Below, piece after piece: positions 1-9,204 of a DNA stretch of 64,000 bases; position 1 is the first letter of the stretch, and the number at the start of each line of letters is the position of its first letter. This DNA is from Posidonia oceanica (Eukaryota > Streptophyta > Magnoliopsida > Alismatales > Posidoniaceae), in contig JAZBRS010000049.1 in NCBI GenBank assembly GCA_037176725.1, positions 10,806,001 to 10,870,000 on the forward strand. Reading direction: 5' to 3'. The notes beneath the pieces are model-generated. The model searched no databases, was not told where the DNA came from, and worked only from the letters and a program-made list of their open reading frames with translations. The position numbers and the translations under genes were made by a program.

Positions 1-1162
1 CGCTGATCTTGGGGGAGGTCGGCAAGCCACTGGACATTGCTATGAGGCTCGAGAAGGGCTGCGAGAAGAAGAGGGAGGTCCGAGGATGCGATGCGGGTGG
101 CTAGGACGTTCTCCAGCCGAGCTCATGGGCTCGTCGGCCTCACACGGCTGGCGACGCCTTTCGGCGGAGAAGAAAACTAAATACGGCGAACTGGCTAGAT
201 AACATGCAATTAAACCATCTAGGAAGCAAGAGTAGGATGCCACGAGGGCAGAGGAAAACTCGCTCACCTGCGGGGGTGCGCGGTTGCGCTCCCCGATGTG
301 GCTTGCCGGAGTTGGAAGGCGCGGAGGTTGCGGCAGCGTTGGAGGGAGCGATGGTTGCTCGGCGATGTTGGAACGTGCTTGTGGATGTCCGGAGATGCTT
401 CCTTGTGTGTGAGGAGGGAGATTGCGACGTCGGACGGGCGAAACGGGGTTGTCGCCGGAGTTCGGGAGGTCCACTGAAGATGGGGAAGATGATGGCGCGG
501 AGGATGCTCCGAGGCTTGGGAAGCCTGTTGGAGTTTATGTCGACATCCGAGGATGCTCGTGGATCGCTCAGAAGGTGTTTTTAGGCTCTGGTTTGCTCTG
601 GAAGCGGAGGAAATGGCCGACCGTGTGAGGACGGGAGTGGGGTGTGTGAGCGAGCAGGTTCCTCTCTGTGTGTGTCCACCTCTGTTGGGTTGTGAGGAAA
701 GAGTGGTTTTTGTTTGGTCAAGGTCGTAGGTGGTAGGACATGGGCGAGAGCTCTAGTAGGGGTGGTGCGCACGGTATGGGCGGACGGCATGGGTGCAGGT
801 CGTGGCATGCGGCGGTCAGTACGGGAGAAGGTTGAACAGGTGAGTCATTGCACTCCCTGGCGACAACTCAGTCCAGTCACCGCTGTGAGTGGCGATAGAC
901 CGAGTCGCCCCTATGAGTGGCGACAACAAAGTCTAGTCGCCTGTGTGACTGACGACTGGACCCTCTTGTCTCAATAAGGCTTCTAAATGGGCCTAGTTGG
1001 TTTCTAATGGACCTAGATTTGTGTTGGGAGAGAAATGTTAGGGTATTGTGTGGTTTTTTTTGGGGTTTTGGTCTGGGTTTCGGTGGAAAGTGGGGTTTTA
1101 GGTTTCTGAGCTCGATCCCCGAGTGAAATCTGCCAAATGGCAGTCAAATTGGGGCGTCTACA
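1..1162 (-). repeat. 3' LTR of family C element (truncated by window edge)
   Basis: This matches 14042-15129 of the other LTR over its whole visible length. On the minus strand it starts TGTAGACGCCCC at 1162. Compared with the right LTR it carries 73 extra bases at 255-327, with GAGG at both edges. GTCGCC/GGCGAC palindromes lie at about 830-960. Frames open on either strand here are chance readings of LTR sequence. Confidence 0.88.
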
Positions 1163-1178
1163 GATGCCCCTCCCTAAG
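1163..1178 (-). promoter_or_regulatory. Polypurine tract of family C
   Basis: On the minus strand this reads CTTAGGGAGGGGCATC and abuts the TGTAGACG start of the 3' LTR. This is the expected place and composition for the plus-strand primer of reverse transcription. Family B has a closely similar tract in the same place. Confidence 0.8.
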
Positions 1179-1611
1179 CGAGGTCACGGGGACCGAGGCC
1201 GCTGCTCAGGGTAGACAAGGCACCCCTCCTGATGCCGGTAGGACGCCAATGTTGCTGTGGGCATGAGTCACTTATTCGGTGGAGGCACCGAAAATCATGA
1301 CTCGTTGCCACAATGTAGATGCTAATGTTGACACTAGGATGCGATGCCAATGCAAGGCTAGTGTGTGGTGCTAATGCCGATGTGATGCTTACGCTAATGC
1401 TCGTTGCGTTGTATTCCACTGGGGGAAAAGCGGGTGATCCATGTATGCGAGTGTGGTGGAAAAGTGCAATGCAAAGGTGTCGCTGGGCAGTGCAAAAGAA
1501 AGCCAGACGAAGCACGTGCGCTAGGCCAAAGTAGCTTCAGTGCGGGTTTGGTATCAAATGCAAGATGCTGTGGATGTGCATGCGGTGGCGGGCACGTAAT
1601 GCCGAGGAAGT

Positions 1612-2004
1612 GATCCTTGGTCGTGCACTACTGTGAGCGTCATACTGAGTAGGCAAACTGTAAAAAGTTTTGCATTGCTGAGGATGCCACTTTAAGTAAT
1701 GCACGAACCAGGGGTTCGATTCCTAAGTATGCCATGTCTGGGGAAGCGGAATGCGAAAGTTGGTGTAATGACTACAAAGGAGTAGCAGCGCAATAAGAAC
1801 GCAATGTGATGCAATGTTATGTAGTGAAATGCAGTGTATATACAGTGTGACGCCGAGCACGCGAAACCAAGAAAACGATCCTAGCCGTGCACTACCGCAG
1901 GTGTCATCCAAAGCAGGCAATGTTGTAAAAAGTTTTGCGTTGCTGAGGATGCTACCTTAAGCAATACGCGAACCAGGGGTTCGGATCCTAAGCACGCGAT
2001 GTCC
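1612..2004 (+). repeat. Pair of ~128 bp direct repeats with a B-box-like motif
   Basis: Units at 1612-1739 and 1877-2004 share a GATCCT start, GTGCACTAC, the run AAAAAGTTTTGC, TTGCTGAGGATGC and GAACCAGGGGTTCG. The first unit contains GGTTCGATTCC (1713-1723), a canonical Pol III B-box. In the second it is altered to GGTTCGGATCC. No A-box or tRNA fold was found upstream, so a tRNA gene is not claimed. Confidence 0.6.
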
Positions 2005-2124
2005 GTGTGATGATGAAATGCAATACTAGGACTGACTCTACGGGGGATACAAGGAAGCTACATGATGACATGCAATGATATGCTATGATATGCAACAGAA
2101 TGCTATTACACTATGACGAAAGGT

Positions 2125-2990
2125 GATAAGTTAATGGACCTATCGCCGGATAGTTAGGGCTATCAGCCCATGAGGAGTTAACAGACTCATCATCAGATAG
2201 TTAGGGCTATCAGCCCGCGAGGAGTTAACGGACTCGTCACCGGATAGTTGGGGCTATCAGCCTGCGAGGAGTTAACGGACTCATCACCGAATAGTTGGGG
2301 CTATTAGCCCAGTGGATGGTGACAGGCCAACGAGTCTGTCAGGCAAGAGAGGTGGTGACAAGTGGGATGACTTGTAACCACAGATGCAAAAGGGAAAACC
2401 ACACCCGAAGGTGCGGCAGAAGTCCGTAGACGTTCCCTTAACAGTTGAGGATGTCAGCCCGGATGCAGATGGAAATGTGATACCAGAGGGCAACCAAATA
2501 AAGATGCCCTTGGTATCGATGGAGATACCAGGGGGCAACCAAAGCGCCCTTGGCATCGAAATGCCAAAGTGGAAACAAAACTAACGAGTTTGTCAGCCGA
2601 GTAGTTAGGGGTAATTGCCCGGATGCAGTGAGATTGATGTAAGGGCTCATCGTGCGAGATGCAATGCCGGTGGGAGATGTAATGGGATAATGCAGGGTGA
2701 CATTTTAATGGGTGTCAACCAAGCAGTTAAGGCTGCTAGCCCGATGCAACGCAAAGATGCGGGATGACATTTTAACAGGTGTCGGCCGAGCAGTTAGGGC
2801 TGCCAGCCCGATGCAGAGGATGAATGCAAGATGATAAGTTAACGGACCTATCGCCGAGTAGTTAGGGCTGCCAGCCCGGTGATGAGTTGACGGACTTATC
2901 GTCGAATAGTTAGGGATATCAGCCCGGCGTGATAAGTTGACGGACTTATCACCGAGCAGTTAGGGCTGCTAGCCCGATGTGATGAATGTG
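2125..2990 (-). repeat. Array of paired-hairpin units in family C
   Basis: About eight degenerate units of 45-70 bp have the form stem1 - CGCCGAGTAGTTA - stem2. Stem1 is of the type GATAAGT-N6-ACTTATC (perfect at 2931-2950), with variants such as GAGGAGT/ACTCATC and GACA/TGTC. Stem2 is GGGCT-N3-AGCCC. A separate longer hairpin lies near 2484-2517 (GATACCA...TGGTATC), followed by a related one to about 2546. Related units recur at 8907-9055. Confidence 0.7.
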
Positions 2991-3591
2991 GGATGATATA
3001 CAGAGAAAAGGGGAACCCATCGTGGTGGGTGTGCAATGGTCTCAAAGCGGGCATGCGATGTAACGTCAGGGGGTGACAAACAATGAACATGCCGATTATC
3101 AAGGACCAACTCAACGCGGTGGGCGTCCAAATTTGAAAAGCGCGGAGCCTCTGAGCGAGGCAGGCAAAAGTGCTCGTCCTTGGCTCCAGTTTTCAAAGAC
3201 AGGGAGAAGGGAAGGTAGTTTATTATGCATGTATGTTTTTGTGGCTTTGGATTAAAAGCAGCTGTTTGGCGAGAGGGTGCTTCTGCACTTCCTGACTCAT
3301 GAGATCTCGATCCTCGAGCAACGCCATATCGAATTGTGGTCGGTGGCTCTCATTCTCAATCCTAGTTCAGGATGTGGCCTCAGCTTTGCAGAGTATATCC
3401 TTTGGCTGCATGTGGGTAGCAAAAGCATTGGATGTAGCTTCATAGCCTCCGTCTTAACTCCTCGGGGATTGTAGACACCCCATTTTTTCAATTTTTTGTG
3501 CTATTGAATCTCTCTCTTTGGTGGCTTCAAAACAAATCCCAAAATCAAACCCAAAATCACACCAATTTCCTAAACCAAAAACCACTCACTA

Positions 3592-3732
3592 AACCCTAGA
3601 AAAACCCTAGGCTAAAACCCTAGAAAACTCTAGGAAATCAACATTTAAAACCCTAGAAAACTCTAAGAAATCTACATTTAAAACCCTAGGACAGAACCCT
3701 AAACACAAAACCCTAAACCCTAGAAACCCTAG
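3592..3732 (+). repeat. Telomere-like AAACCCTA repeats in the solo LTR
   Basis: At least nine copies or near copies of AAACCCTA (plant telomere unit or telobox) lie in 140 bp. They include a tandem duplication of a ~33 bp block ending ACATTT. The other family A solo LTR has degenerate CCTAAAAC-type repeats at the same place (49400-49490). Confidence 0.75.
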
Positions 3733-3804
3733 GTCACGCACACTCACACAAAACACAAAACCCAAAACCCATTTCCAAAACCCACACAAAAGCCAAGCCC
3801 AATC

Positions 3805-4640
3805 CATCTTCCTTTCTTTCTTTCCTTTTCTTTTCTTCTTCTTCTCCTCTTTTTATTTCTTTTTTCTTTTCTTTTCAAGCCCAAGCCCAACACTCTTCTC
3901 CCTTCCTTTCCTTTTTCTTTTATTTCTTTTTCTTCATCCAAAGCCCACTAACCCCTTTTCTTTTTTCTTTTTTCCCTTTCTTTTCTTCCTCTTTTCCTTC
4001 TTATTTTCTCCCCCTTTTTCCTTCATTTCCTCCCAAGTCAGCCCAAGCCCAACACTCACTCCCTCATTTCCTTTCCTTTTTCTTTTTTTCATTTCCTCCC
4101 AAGCCCATCAACAGCCTTCTCTCCCCCCTTTTTCTTTTTTTCTCTCATTCTCTCCCACAACCCACAACATTCTTCTTCTCCTTTCCTCTTCCTTTCTTTT
4201 ATTTTCTTCTTTCCCATTTCAAAAGCCAAGCCTAAGCCCACAACTTTTCTTCCTTTTCTTCTCCTTCTCTTCTTCTTCCTCTTCCTTTTTTTCTCTTTTT
4301 TTTTTTCTCTCCTTCTCCCCTCCTTCCAGGCCCAGTCCACCTTCTCCTTTTCTTTTTCCTTTCTTTTTCTTTTCTTTCATTCCATTTCTTCCAACCCGGG
4401 CCACTAACCTTTATTTCTTTTTTTTTCTCTCCTTTTTCAGCCACAAGCCCGACCCATCTCCACAGCCTTCTCCTTCCTCCTTTTTTCTATTTTTTTCTCC
4501 AGCCAGCCCGACTCTTCCCCCTGCCATTTCCCTCCTCCTTCATATCCATCTGCAGCACACTCAACCCTGCACTCACAACTTCTGCACCCAAAACACACCC
4601 AACACACTCCACCTCTGCACCCACTCACAACCCACTGCCA
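3805..4640 (+). repeat. Long polypyrimidine tract
   Basis: For about 0.8 kb the plus strand is nearly all C and T, with runs such as CTTTCTTTCTTTCC and TTCTTCTTCTTCTCC. Minus-strand frames full of Lys/Arg/Glu are a by-product of this composition. Shorter tracts are at 49840-50110 and 50900-51080 in the second family A LTR. Confidence 0.8.
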
Positions 4641-5049
4641 ATGCCGACCAACTCACTGCCTCCATGCCAAGCCCACACCTCCTCCTGCCACCCACTCCAG
4701 TGGCCTTCAAGCATAGAACAAAACCTATCTCCTGCAACCTTCAAACGAGGGGGATTCACAACAATCTGGGGGCAAGCAATTCATCCAGAGGGCGGCAATT
4801 CAGATCCAAAGATACACTCCCACACCAACAGCAAACACCCACACTCAGACCGAACCCAAAACTTCCTCCCCAGCAGCACAGCCACCCACGACCTCCACAA
4901 GCATCTCCATCCCCTTCCTCAGCCATCCACCAATCCCAGAGAGAGATCCCACGGCCCAGAGGGAGCCACATTGCCGGAAAACCACTCAAAAATCACAGTG
5001 AACCCAAAATCCAAAAATTGGGTTCTGAGTGGCCAAATCCACTTCTGAT

Positions 5050-5640
5050 TGGCTCCGAAGCATCCTCAGAGCTCTAGCAACTCGTCTCAATCGCCGCACG
5101 CCACCGAGGACGCCAGCAGTGCCGCCGCGGCCTCCACTGCAGCAGTGCACCCACCCAGGACCGGCAACACGCTCTGGCCTCCTCCGCAGGTAACATACCC
5201 CATTTCTGAACTCCTTGCATGCTTCTCGTGCTTCCTAGGCAATTAGAAATAGGTTTAGGGCTTTAGTGTGCCGTTTCGCCTTCGCCACTACAGTCGTCTC
5301 CTCCAGCGAGCCTCTGCAGCGCCGCTGCGCTCCCGGCCAGCTCCGCTCCTGTCGACCGCACCTCGAGCTCCGCCCGACCTTTGGCAGCTCAGCCCAGCAC
5401 TGCCCTCGCGCCGCCGTCGCCTCCTGCGCCTGCACCATCTCCAGCAACTTCTGCAGCAGGTCCACCCACGTCGACAGGCCGCTCCAACCACCGTCCTGCA
5501 CCGCCGAGCCCTCCGGAACCACCGAACAACCGCCCTCCAGCCTCCGGACACCTCCGCATCGCCGCACGCCCGCTGGATCGCCGTGGTAGACCTTCCTTCT
5601 CCGGCGCAGGTGGCAGGAGCTTGAAGATCACTGTTCACTG
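5050..5640 (+). other. GC-rich, CpG-rich stretch of the family A LTR
   Basis: This part is much richer in C, G and CpG than the surrounding DNA, and several overlapping frames stay open on both strands. The counterpart in the other solo LTR (about 51950-52370) is also GC-rich. No protein family is recognised; the open frames follow from low A+T. A CAGGTAAC sequence at 5188-5195 resembles a splice donor. A promoter or leader role is possible but not shown. Confidence 0.5.
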
Positions 5641-5649
5641 TAGCAAGCT

Positions 5650-7080
5650 ATAGTTTTGATTTTTATTTCATTGAGTGCATTGAATTAAACTGCTGTAATT
5701 TATTTTATTTACGTTTCAGTCCAATTTCAATTCAAATCATTTAATTTCTGCTTGTTTACTTTACTGCATTGCAATTAGGTCCTTATATTTATTTAGTTTT
5801 GCATGTCGGTCCAGAATCAATTGATAGTTCATTTAATTTGCATTAGAATCATACTGCATTGCATTAAATGTCTGCAATTTCAATTATTGCATACAGGTCA
5901 TTCATGCATTCATTTAAATCATTTAAATGTTGTTTTAAATCATGCATTGCAATTAAGCCCTTAAGTTTATTTTATTTTCAAGTCAGTCCTGCACCAGTTG
6001 ATTAATGTCATTTAATCTGCATTTAAACTATATTACATTGAATTAAACTACTGCATGTTTTAATAATTGCATTTAGGTATAGTCACATGTCATTTGTGAT
6101 TTAAATGTGATTTTTTAACCTTATTGCATTGTAATAAAGCCCTCTGGGTTTTAATTTTTGCATTTAGGTCCAGTTCAATTTCAACTGTGATTTAAATGTA
6201 AATTTTAAACTTTATTACATTACAATAAAGTCCTGCAAGTTTCAATTATTACATTTAAGTCCTGTTTACTTTTAAACTATGATTTAAAATGCAATTTCAA
6301 ACCTTATTGCATTGTAATCAAGCCCAGCAAGTTTTCATTATTGCATTTAGGTCCAATTTGATTCCAACTATGATTTAAATGTAATTTTAAACTTTATTAC
6401 ATTGCAATAAAGTCATGCAACTTGTGATTATTGCATTTAAGTCCTTTGCACATGTATGCATCATTTAAATTGCATTTTAAACCACATTGCATTGTTTTAA
6501 AAGCCCAACAGTTTTTCCAAATTGCATTTCAGTCCACTTTTTGAACTATTGCATGTTTGCATATTTCTTTTGCATTGCACTTAGGTCCTGCATGTTTTCA
6601 AAATTGCATTTAAGTCCTTGCTCGCATTATTGCATGCATATCTTGTCATTAATGTTGCATTATGCTCATGCTTGCCTATTGCATTGCTGCATTAACATCT
6701 TTGCATGCATTTTCCCTACATTGCACACACATAGGGACATTTTGCATTTAGGCCCCTGCACTTTCCCTAAATTGCACTTAGGTCCTTGCATTTGCATTTT
6801 GCATGCATTGCATCCATATATCATTGCGTCTACTTCTTAGCATGCATTTACTCTGTTGCATTGCATTTTGCATGACATTTTGCATGTAGACCCCTACAGT
6901 TATTTTACTTGCACTTAGGTCCCTGCATTTGCATTCTTGCATGCATTGCATCCATATCAATGCACACAGCACATTTGCATACTTTTGAGTATCCTTAGCC
7001 TCATTGCATGTAAGACACCTTGCAATTGCACACACTTAGGGGTAATTTGCACTTAGACCCCTACTTAGTCCACTTTTACT
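5650..7080 (+). repeat. Degenerate GCATTTAGGTCC repeat region
   Basis: About fourteen copies or variants of TTGCATTTAGGTCC (TTGCACTTAGGTCC, GCATTTAAGTCC) recur at 30-100 bp spacing, mixed with TGCATTGCAT runs and AATAAAGTCC. The same motifs occupy only about 350 bp (52430-52790) in the other solo LTR, so the region has expanded here. Confidence 0.65.
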
Positions 7081-7825
7081 GGCCCTTGAGCCATCTCACT
7101 TGAAACCTGAATAACTTTTGATCGGACCGTTGGATCTTCACGATCTAACTACCTAGGTATTTCTGGTTAGATGATCTTCTATTCTAACCAAAGTTATTTC
7201 AGATCAGGCCTCAGATCCTCAAGATAAGCCCACCTGAATCACTACATAGCACTCAATGCCTTATCATTTGCATTGCATGCATCGTTTTCGAGATCTGTTT
7301 TCTCATTCATATAGATTAGGCTTTACCACCCCTGTTTTCGTTTCCCATGTTGCATGCCGCTTTGCATTTGCATGGTTTACCGTTGTTTTGATTTCTTGCC
7401 TGCATTACATTTAGGGCGATGATGCTTACTACCTAGGAGTTCTCACGAACCAGGGCTTGCCCGTTCGGAACACTGACAGCGTTGCTCAGCACATAGATTA
7501 CACGTTTAATGCCCTGCACATATTTCAACACTTAGAGCATACATTTGAGCATGTAATTAAGCATTCATGGCATTTAGGCATTCACAGTATGCATCTTCCT
7601 GCATATGCGAGCGTTAAGCCTAGAAAGACCGATTCTCGGACGTATCGGGGGTGCCTAACACCTTCCCCGTGTGTAATAGGAGTCCTTGCCCTCTCTCTTG
7701 GCGTGCAATGACCATATTGCCCTTATCCTAGGCACGAGTCACATTTGCATTCTTTTTTCTTTCCTTTTTGCATGATTTCTCATGCTTTCCCCGGTTTTCC
7801 TTGTCTCCCAATTTAATAGACATGG

Positions 7826-7836
7826 TGGCGACTCTG
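7826..7836 (+). promoter_or_regulatory. Primer-site-like motif inside the family A LTR
   Basis: TGGCGACTCTG matches the first nine bases of a tRNA-Arg-type primer site (TGGCGACTCCGCTGGGG in family C) but then diverges. It lies 153 bp before the LTR end, so it is not the working primer site. Confidence 0.65.
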
Positions 7837-7989
7837 ATTTAGTCTTATCTTTGTTTTTTCCTCTTTTTCCAGCATTTTCGAGTAGAGTATCCCTCCTCGG
7901 GTCCAACCGCTAATACTGAACCTAATTTCGATCGGTGCACGCGAGCTTTGGCATCGTGCATGGACGATCCGAATTTTGGGATTACTACA

Positions 7990-9204
7990 GGAATGACTAC
8001 CATTTTTGACGCTCACGGATTGATTTTTCTTTTCCCCTCATGAGTGACTGGAGTTGCATCTATCCTGCCAAGGAGGTAGAGTTGTTGTCTACACAAGGGA
8101 TTGGAGTGTGCTGCTTCGCTCGGAGGGTGGGGCCAGGTCCTCCAGATATTGTATCCCGTGCATTTGACAGTGTGGTGCTTGGCGTTGAGAGTTGAGGGGG
8201 CTTCGATGCTTGTCCGGGTCACTCCTCTCATGGACGCTTTCTTTCTTCATTTTTCTTTAATGCCTAGCATGCATATCTTGTTATCATATATTTTTTTTGG
8301 CTCACATGATTTCTATTTTTTTGGATATGCATGTCTTTGCCCTCTTGGGGAAGCGGTCCTTGATGGGGCGTTAAGAGTTTGGCTGGTCGGCGTACACCTT
8401 CAGCCTCTGCAATGTGTACAGGCAGCCTCTAGCTATACTTTGCTCTGCTTTGGTCCTCTCCATGTCTGGTGGACTCTCTTGATAGGGTGGATTTCGCTTC
8501 TGGGAGTTTTTAGCTCAACGAGATGCTCTGTTCTGCTCTCAATCTCACTCTATGGCCACATGCAAAGAGATGGCACTGCTCGGGTGAGATCTGCCTGAGA
8601 TTGTCGATGTTTGATATCCTCTCGGCGCTACTTGTTGTCCAAGGCTAGTTTTTGGATTATGCAAATGTTTATGTATTTTGTAGATTTTACACATGTTTTT
8701 GGGCTTTGTGGATTTTGTGATTTTTATGATTTTTTCTTTTTTAGAAGAAAACATAAAATTGAAACCAGCGGCAAGGGAAAGTGTGTTTTTGTAGTTTTTG
8801 GTTTTTTGTGTTTTCCAGGATGTAGGAAATGATATGTGCATGCAGGAGGGGATATGCATGCAAGAAGTGAAAGATATGTGCAGGAAGTGGTAGATATGTG
8901 CAAGATGATAAGTTGACGGACCTATCATCGAGCAGTTAGGGCTGCCAGCCCGGTGATGAGTTGATGGACCCATCACCGAATAGTTAGGGCTATCAGCCCA
9001 ATAGACATTTTGACGGGCGTCAACCGGGCAGTTAGGGCTGCCAGCCCGATGCAAAGGAATGCAAAAGGGAATGCAAGTTTTTTTTGGGTTTCTGGTGATT
9101 TTATAATTTTTATGTTTTTCCGTTAGGCGAGAAAACGCAAAACAAAACGGAAATAAAGAAAAGCCGACGTAGGAATCCAAAGAGAGGTAAGAAGGACTTA
9201 CCTG
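7990..9204 (-). other. Non-coding post-gag region of family C (proximal part)
   Basis: No recognisable coding sequence is present. The stretch contains a T-rich tract near 8280-8330 and 8690-8740 and a second hairpin cluster at 8907-9055. Before the solo LTR inserted it was continuous with 1179-3469. Confidence 0.55.
8907..9055 (-). repeat. Second cluster of paired-hairpin units
   Basis: Three units resemble those at 2125-2990: GATAAGT/ACCTATC with GGGCTGCCAGCCC, GATGAGT/CCCATC with GGGCTATCAGCCC, and GACATTT/GGGCGTC with GGGCTGCCAGCCC. Stem changes tend to keep pairing. Confidence 0.7.

Larger units (their letters stand above)
1179..3469 (-). other. Non-coding post-gag region of family C (distal part)
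   Basis: No long conserved frame is present. The region holds an imperfect direct repeat of about 128 bp (1612-1739 and 1877-2004) and the hairpin array at 2125-2990. In an autonomous element the integrase and RT genes would lie between gag and the polypurine tract; none is seen. Confidence 0.6.
3470..7989 (+). mobile_element. Solo LTR of family A (4.5 kb)
   Basis: It starts TGTAGACACCCCATTTT and ends GATTACTACA, giving TG...CA ends with a short TGTAG/CTACA inversion. Flanks are GGGAT (3465-3469) and GGAAT (7990-7994), a 5 bp duplication with one difference. The family is defined by similarity to 49353-54270, which shares the start, the block around 7085-7240 and the last ~570 bp. No internal region or second LTR adjoins it, so it is a solo LTR, sitting in the non-coding part of family C. 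Zones in order: telomere-like repeats, pyrimidine tract, GC-rich stretch, GCATTTAGGTCC repeats, conserved 3' region. The length is large for an LTR but within the range known for Ogre/Tat elements. Confidence 0.85.

Noticed and set aside
40..474. A 144-codon minus-strand frame and its counterpart near 14081-14480
   Set aside because: Inside family C LTRs, not kept open between the two LTR copies, no recognisable domain.
1700..1723. tRNA gene at the GGTTCGATTCC motif
   Set aside because: No acceptor, D-arm or anticodon arm could be folded around it.
3592..3732. Interstitial telomere from chromosome fusion
   Set aside because: Units are irregular, embedded in an LTR, and have a counterpart at the same place in another family A copy.
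3270..4450. Minus-strand Lys/Arg/Glu-rich frames at 3744-4444
   Set aside because: Product of the pyrimidine tract; low complexity and no conserved motif.
5266..5653. Several open frames on both strands in a GC-rich block
   Set aside because: Open because of high GC and few stop codons; all frames are equally open and the peptides are Pro/Arg/Ala low complexity.
7826..7845. TGGCGACTCTG taken as the real primer site, making the LTR end near 7825
   Set aside because: The match to tRNA-Arg ends after nine bases, and the near duplication GGGAT/GGAAT plus the exact CCACC in the second copy place the LTR end about 150 bp further on.
8101..8598. A 165-codon plus-strand frame
   Set aside because: Lies antisense in the non-coding part of family C, no domain, and composition matches its surroundings.
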